Assembly (NCBI GenBank): GCA_036266975.1
Contig: DATAWZ010000216.1
Location: forward strand, 1 to 55,504
Source of the DNA: DATAWZ01 sp036266975
Lineage (GTDB): Bacteria; Actinomycetota; Thermoleophilia; Solirubrobacterales; Solirubrobacteraceae
Length of the DNA: 55,504 bases
Direction: 5' to 3'
The notes below the pieces were generated by a model that searched no databases, was not told the origin of the DNA, and worked only from the letters and a program-made list of their open reading frames with translations. Made by a program: the position numbers and the translations under genes. Positions 50,875-55,504 of this stretch are shown here, piece by piece (positions within the stretch are counted from its first letter, which is position 1; each line of letters starts with the position of its first letter).

Positions 50875-52089
50875 ATGGACTTCGCGCCGACCACGCGCTG
50901 CCAGCAGTTCGCCGCGCGCCTGAAGGCGTTCATGGAGGAGTGCGTGTATCCCACCGAGCCGGTCTATGCGCAACAGCTGCAGACGGCCGGTGACCCGCAC
51001 GCCCAGCCGGCGGTCATGGAGGAGCTCAAGGCCGAGGCTCGCGCCCGCGGGCTGTGGAACCTCTTTCACCCCGACCCCGAGCATGGGCCAGGCCTTCTCA
51101 ACGCCGAGTACGCGCCACTCGCGGAGATCACCGGTCGCAGTCACATCGCGCCCGAGGCGGTGAACTGCTCGGCGCCGGACACGGGGAACATGGAGGTGCT
51201 CACGCTGTTCGGGACCGACGAGCAGAAGGAGCGCTGGCTGCGCCCTCTGCTCGACGGGGAGATCCGCTCGGCGTTCGCGATGACCGAGCCCCAGGTCGCC
51301 AGCTCGGACGCCACGAACATCGCGCTGCGAATCGAGCGTGACGGCGGGGATTACGTGCTCAACGGGCGCAAGTGGTGGACCTCGAACGCCTACCACCCGC
51401 TCTGCCGGATCATGATCGTGATGGGCAAGACCACGGCGGACGGAGCCGAGTCGCCGGTCCATCGCCAGCAGAGCATGATCCTCGTCCCGCTCGACACGCC
51501 GGGGCTCACGCGGCTGCGCGACCTGTCGGTCTTCGGCTACTTCGACCACGAGGGACACGGGGAGGTCGCCTTCGAGGATGTCCGTGTCCCCGCGAGCAAC
51601 CTGATCGGTGGTGAGGGCGATGGGTTCGTGATCGCCCAGGCCCGGCTCGGCCCCGGGCGTATCCATCACTGCATGCGCGCGCTCGGGGCGGCCGAGCGGG
51701 CGCTCGAGCTGATGTGCCGGCGCGCGAGCGATCGCGTGACCTTCGGCGTGGCGCTCGCGTCGCGCTCGAACATCTCCGATTGGGTGGCCGAGTCGCGGAT
51801 CGAGATCGAGATGGCCCGCCTGCTCACCCTCAAGACCGCGTGGCTGATGGACACGGTCGGCAACAAGCTCGCGCGGACCGAGATCGCCGCGATCAAGGTC
51901 GCCGCTCCGCAGGTCGCGCTCAAGGTGATCGATCGCGCCATCCAAGTCCACGGCGGCGCCGGCGTCTGCGATGACTTCCCCCTCGCGTCCATGTACGCCC
52001 ACATCCGGGCGCTGCGCCTGGCCGACGGCCCAGACGAAGTCCACAAGCTCTCGATCGCCCGCCGCGAACTGCGACTCGCCGCCACGTAG
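50875..52089 (+). CDS. Acyl-CoA dehydrogenase (ACAD10/11-like)
   Basis: 404 residues. PDPEHGPGLLNAEYAPLAEI, APEAVNCSAPDTGNMEVLTL, AFAMTEPQVASSDATNIALR and YVLNGRKWWTSNAYHPLCRI are hallmarks of the ACAD10/11 branch, including the NCSAPDTGNME segment. In related systems the dehydrogenase domain removes phosphate from a phosphohydroxyacyl-CoA made by the kinase, giving an enoyl-CoA. The C-terminus has VHGGAGVCDDFPLASMYAHI. Confidence 0.93.
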   Translation: MDFAPTTRCQQFAARLKAFMEECVYPTEPVYAQQLQTAGDPHAQPAVMEELKAEARARGLWNLFHPDPEHGPGLLNAEYAPLAEITGRSHIAPEAVNCSAPDTGNMEVLTLFGTDEQKERWLRPLLDGEIRSAFAMTEPQVASSDATNIALRIERDGGDYVLNGRKWWTSNAYHPLCRIMIVMGKTTADGAESPVHRQQSMILVPLDTPGLTRLRDLSVFGYFDHEGHGEVAFEDVRVPASNLIGGEGDGFVIAQARLGPGRIHHCMRALGAAERALELMCRRASDRVTFGVALASRSNISDWVAESRIEIEMARLLTLKTAWLMDTVGNKLARTEIAAIKVAAPQVALKVIDRAIQVHGGAGVCDDFPLASMYAHIRALRLADGPDEVHKLSIARRELRLAAT

Positions 52090-52182
52090 CCCCCGGTTGT
52101 ACGTGACATACAAACGCCGGGGCAGGGTCATGGCTCCGACGGCCATCGACCTCTGGTGCGCCGTCCCGTACCGTCGCATCTC

Positions 52183-53909
52183 ATGACCGCTCAACAACCC
52201 CCCCGCGGCAGGAACGCGGGCGCGGGCGGACGCGCGGCGGCTGGGGCGGCGCTGGACGTACTGCTGATCGATGCCGCCACGGACCGCGCGCCCGCCAGCC
52301 GCTTCTTCGACGGCCCGGCCGCGGTGAAGGTGCCGCTCGCGCTCGCTCGCCATCCCCGTCGGGTCACGCGGCGCCTTCGGCGCTTCGGGAGCGAGCTCGC
52401 CCGGACCGCCAGAGGCGCGAGCGCACAGGCGCCCGGGCCCGGGGACCGGCGCTTCAGCGACGCCGCCTGGCAGGAGAACTGGCTGCTGCATCGGCTGATG
52501 CAGTCCTCTCTGGCCTCCACCGAGCTCGTCGACGGGCTCATCGACGACGCCGAGCTGGACTGGCGCACCGAGCGCCGCGCGCGTTTCGCGAGCGGCAACG
52601 TCCTGGACGCGCTGGCCCTGACCAACCACCCGTGGTCCAACCCCGCGGTGGTGCGCGAGACCGTCAACAGCGGTGCGGCGAACCTCCTGCGCGGGACGCG
52701 CCACCTCCGGCGCGATGTCTCCCGCGCGCCGCATCTTCCGGCCAGCGTCGATGTCAGCCGATTCACCGTCGGGGAGAACCTGGCCGTACGCCGGGGTCGG
52801 TCGCGCTGCGCACCGACGTCTTCGAGCTCATTCACGGTCGGCCGAGCACCGAGCAGGTGTACGAGGTCCCGGTGCTGTTCGTCCCGCCGACGATCCACCG
52901 CTACTACGTCCTTGACGTCGCCCCGGGGCCAGGCGTGATCGAGTACCTGCTGGGCGAGGGCCACCAGGTGTTCGCGGTGTCCTGGGCCAACCCCGACGCC
53001 GAGCACGGCCACTTCGACCCGGACACCTACGCGCGGGCGGTCCTGGAAGCGCTCACCGCGGTGGCCAGGATCACGGGCCAGCCCGCCGTGCACGTCAACG
53101 GCTCCTGCTCGGGGGGAATCGTCTCCGCGGTCGCGCTCGGTCACCTCGCCGCTACGGGCGCGCGGTCGCAGATCGCCAGCCTGACCCTGTGGGTCTGCGC
53201 GCTGGACAACGAGCGCGCCGGCACCACGGCGGCGCTCGCCGGTCGCGAGCTCGCGGCGGCCGCGGTCGCCGAGTCGGCCCGCAAGGGCCGCCTGGACGGT
53301 CAGGCCCTCGCGGGCGTGTTCGCCTGGCTGCGACCCGACGACCTGATCTGGAACCACGTCATCAACAACTATCTCCTCGGCGAGGACCCGCCGGCGTTCG
53401 ACATCCTCGACCGCAACCAGGACTCCGTGCGGCTCGCCGCGGGCCTGCACCGCGATTTCATCCGGCTGGCCTTGGAGAACGCGCTCACCCGCCCCGGCGC
53501 CCTCACCGCCCGGCAGACTCCGATCGACCTCTCCGCCGTCGACACGGACACCTATATCGTCGCGGGGATCGAGGATCACATCGTCCCCGGGGAGAACGCC
53601 CATCGCTCCACGCAGCTGCTGCTGGGCGGCCACACGCGCTTCGTGCTCTTCACCAGCGGCCACATTCAGGCCCTGGTCAACCCGCCCGACGCGGCGGGCC
53701 GGGCTACCTATCGCGCCATCGACGATGGCCCGGCGAACCGCGGGGGCTGGCTCGAGCGCGCCGACCTGCAGCAGGGCAGCTCGTGGCCGGACTGCTCGGC
53801 ATGGTTGGCCGAGCGCGCAGGCGCCCGCCGACCGGCCCCCGGCGCGCTCGGCAACCACGACTTCCCCCCCACGGGCGACGCACGCGGCGCCTGCGTTCAT
53901 GCCCGCTAG
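52183..53909 (+). pseudogene. phaC: Poly(3-hydroxyalkanoate) synthase PhaC, single-base frameshift
   Basis: Class I PhaC-like. The first frame runs from ATG 52183 with FSDAAWQENWLLHRLMQSSL and FTVGENLAV. At about 52787 one base is missing, and the rest continues in another frame: TPGSVALRTDVFELI, YEVPVLFVPPTIHRYYVLDV, the lipase-like box VNGSCSGGI with catalytic Cys near residue 308, the acid in IVAGIEDHIVPGENA and the His in SGHIQALVNPP. All catalytic parts are intact, so this is either a recent mutation or an assembly error. Its end overlaps phaZ by 11 bases. Confidence 0.85.
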
Positions 53910-54822
53910 CCGTCTCGCGACGCCCGGCACGGGCAGCCTCGCGGGCTGGACGGTGACGTACGTACGTGCGGGCGGCCTGAATCTGCGCGTCGCTCGCCGT
54001 GGCGAGGGCCCCGCGCTGCTCCTGCTGACCGGCATCGGAGCGAACGTGGAGATGTGGACACCGCTGGTGCGCCTCCTGGATGACCGCGAGCTCATCGCCG
54101 TCGACGCGCCCGGTACCGGCCTGTCCCAACGCCCGCTCTTGCCGCTGCGGATGGGCGGCCTGGCCCGCACGATGGTCGCCCTTCTGGACGAGCTCGGCCT
54201 GCCGGAGGTCGACGTGCTCGGCTACTCCTTCGGCGGGCTGCTCGCCCAGGAGCTCGCACACCTCGCCCCGACCCGCGTTCGCCGGCTCATCCTGTGCGCC
54301 ATCGCCCAGGGAACCTTCGTGGTCCCGCCGCGACCGGTTCCGGCGCTGCTGCTGCTGACGCCGGCGCGCTACTACCACCCCCGGCTGTTCCGGCTGATCA
54401 CGCCGCACATCGCCGGCGGACGGACGCGGCGCGAGCCCGAGGCGCTCGAGCGGCAGGCGGCCGCCCGTCTGGCCCGACCTCCCGACCTGCTCGGCTACGC
54501 CTACCAGCTGTACGCGAGCTGCTGGTTCACCAGCCTGCCGTGGCTGCACCGCATTCGGCCGCCCACGCTGATCCTCGCCGGCGACGACGATCCGATCATT
54601 CCCGTGGCCAATCCCCGGCTGATGGCGCGGCTGCTCCCCGACGCAGACCTGCGCGTGGTGCCCGGTGCGGGGCACCTCTTCCTGCTCGACGAGCCCGAGC
54701 GGGTGATCGGGGAAATCCGGGCGTTCCTCGCCCGCGGCGAGCGCACCAATGAGGACGAGCACACCGCGCTGGCTGCGCGTCGGGTCGGCTGGACGCCGGC
54801 GACGCGCGCCCGGTCAGGTTGA
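53899..54822 (+). CDS. phaZ: Intracellular PHA depolymerase-like alpha/beta hydrolase
   Basis: 307 residues matching the medium-chain-length PHA depolymerase pattern: LLLLTGIGANVEMWTPLVRL, VLGYSFGGLLAQELAH (nucleophile Ser), RYYHPRLFRLITPHIAGGRT, SLPWLHRIRPPTLILAGDDD (acid) and GAGHLFLLDEPERV (His). It overlaps the PHA synthase gene, so polymer making and breakdown are linked. The chain-length preference is inferred from resemblance to Pseudomonas PhaZ. Confidence 0.82.
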   Translation: MPASRLATPGTGSLAGWTVTYVRAGGLNLRVARRGEGPALLLLTGIGANVEMWTPLVRLLDDRELIAVDAPGTGLSQRPLLPLRMGGLARTMVALLDELGLPEVDVLGYSFGGLLAQELAHLAPTRVRRLILCAIAQGTFVVPPRPVPALLLLTPARYYHPRLFRLITPHIAGGRTRREPEALERQAAARLARPPDLLGYAYQLYASCWFTSLPWLHRIRPPTLILAGDDDPIIPVANPRLMARLLPDADLRVVPGAGHLFLLDEPERVIGEIRAFLARGERTNEDEHTALAARRVGWTPATRARSG

Positions 54823-54843
54823 TCAGGAATCGAGGAGAGCCCC

Positions 54844-55504
54844 ATGAGCACCCCCGCCCCGCAGCTGACCGACCACCTTGCCCAGGCGCGCGCGACGGAC
54901 TACTTCTTCCTGCGCGAGCAGCTCACCGACGAGCAGCTCGGCGCGCTGCGTCGCGTGCGGGCGTTCGCGGACGAGGAGGTGCTGCCGACGATCGCCGGCT
55001 ACTGGGAGCGGGCCGAGATGCCCTGGCCGCTGATCGAGCGGATCGGCCAGCTCGGGATCATCGGCGAGGACATCGAAGGCTACGGCTGCCCCGGCCTGAG
55101 CCCGATCGCCTGCGGGCTCGTGCACATGGAGCTCAATCGCGGCGACGGAAGCCTCGGCACGTTCCTGGGCGTCCATGCCGGACTCGCGATGAAGTCGATC
55201 GCGATGCTCGGCTCCGAGGAGCAGAAGCAGCGTTGGTTGCCGGCGATGGCCCGCCTGGAGAAGCTCGGGGCGTTCGCGCTCACCGAGCCCGACCACGGGT
55301 CAGACTCGGTGGCACTGGAGACCAGCGCCCGCCGCGAGGGCGATCACTTCGTGCTGGACGGTCACAAGCGCTGGATCGGCAACGGCAGCCTCGCCGACGT
55401 CGTGGTCGTATGGGCGCGGGGCGAGGACGACAAGGTCGGCGGTTACCTCGTCGAGAAGGGCACGGCCGGCTTCTGCCCGACCGTGATCGAAGGCAAGGGC
55501 TCGT
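54844..55504 (+). CDS. Acyl-CoA dehydrogenase (GcdH-like), cut by right edge
   Basis: 220 residues visible from ATG 54844 (GAGGAG upstream). DYFFLREQLTDEQLGALRRV, GIIGEDIEGYGCPGLSPIAC, NRGDGSLGTFLGVHAGLAMK, ALTEPDHGSDSVALETSARR and HKRWIGNGSLADVVVVWA resemble glutaryl-CoA dehydrogenases and close relatives. The catalytic-base region and C-terminus are outside the window, so substrate class is uncertain. Confidence 0.88.
   Translation, partial: MSTPAPQLTDHLAQARATDYFFLREQLTDEQLGALRRVRAFADEEVLPTIAGYWERAEMPWPLIERIGQLGIIGEDIEGYGCPGLSPIACGLVHMELNRGDGSLGTFLGVHAGLAMKSIAMLGSEEQKQRWLPAMARLEKLGAFALTEPDHGSDSVALETSARREGDHFVLDGHKRWIGNGSLADVVVVWARGEDDKVGGYLVEKGTAGFCPTVIEGKGS

Overview
This is a GC-rich window (roughly 70% by eye) of dense, often translationally coupled genes with GTG starts and no RNA genes. 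It reads as an actinobacterial chromosome. The core order hrcA-dnaJ-prmA-yqeY-phoH, a YrbE/MlaE permease pair and replication-relaxation/TraG-type proteins suggest the class Thermoleophilia (Solirubrobacterales-like). That placement is inference; no marker gene here proves it.

Region 1 (1-5982) holds housekeeping genes on the minus strand: hrcA, dnaJ, prmA, a GatB/YqeY protein and phoH, with one amidohydrolase on the plus strand. The phoH gene runs off the left edge and is interrupted, at its conserved FMRGR/T site, by an intein carrying a LAGLIDADG-type motif.

Region 2 (6084-15632) is an accessory DNA-processing island: a stand-alone ssb, a replication-relaxation-like protein, a VirD4/TraG-like coupling ATPase, a receiver-degenerate OmpR-type regulator, an unknown protein coupled to it, and a divergent ~1340-residue protein. 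That last protein joins a second TraG/VirB4-like ATPase, through a long proline-rich repeat linker, to its own replication-relaxation-like domain. No relaxase, integrase or mating-channel gene is visible. This is the best candidate for an undescribed system.

Region 3 (15673-25826) holds a STAS anti-sigma antagonist, an acyl-CoA ligase, a Tat-exported intradiol dioxygenase, an aldo/keto reductase, two MlaE/YrbE permeases, a LysR regulator and two tandem GAF-LuxR regulators.

Region 4 (25952-39966) is a catabolic operon for an acyl substrate: acyl-CoA ligase, DUF7064-like protein, APH-type kinase, cytochrome P450, enoyl-CoA hydratase and SDR, all coupled or tightly spaced. It is followed by gene debris, an esterase, a second SDR, an acyl-CoA dehydrogenase, a PucR regulator, a secreted hydrolase and an LPG-synthase-type membrane protein. 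Both SDRs have lost the catalytic Tyr and Lys.

Region 5 (39993-44394) holds an FAD monooxygenase, a nitrilase homologue without its catalytic Cys and a TetR regulator, coupled behind a strong-looking promoter, then a duplicated dimeric-barrel protein.

Region 6 (44552-55504) holds a PucR regulator divergent from a StyA/StyB-like two-component flavin monooxygenase, then DJ-1/PfpI, GFA, SDR, APH kinase and acyl-CoA dehydrogenase genes, a frameshifted PHA synthase with a PhaZ-like depolymerase, and an acyl-CoA dehydrogenase cut by the window end.

A small CTAG-bounded repeat with terminal inverted repeats occurs once complete (44391-44555) and twice in part (17968, 34436). At the complete copy it supplies the stop codons of both flanking genes.
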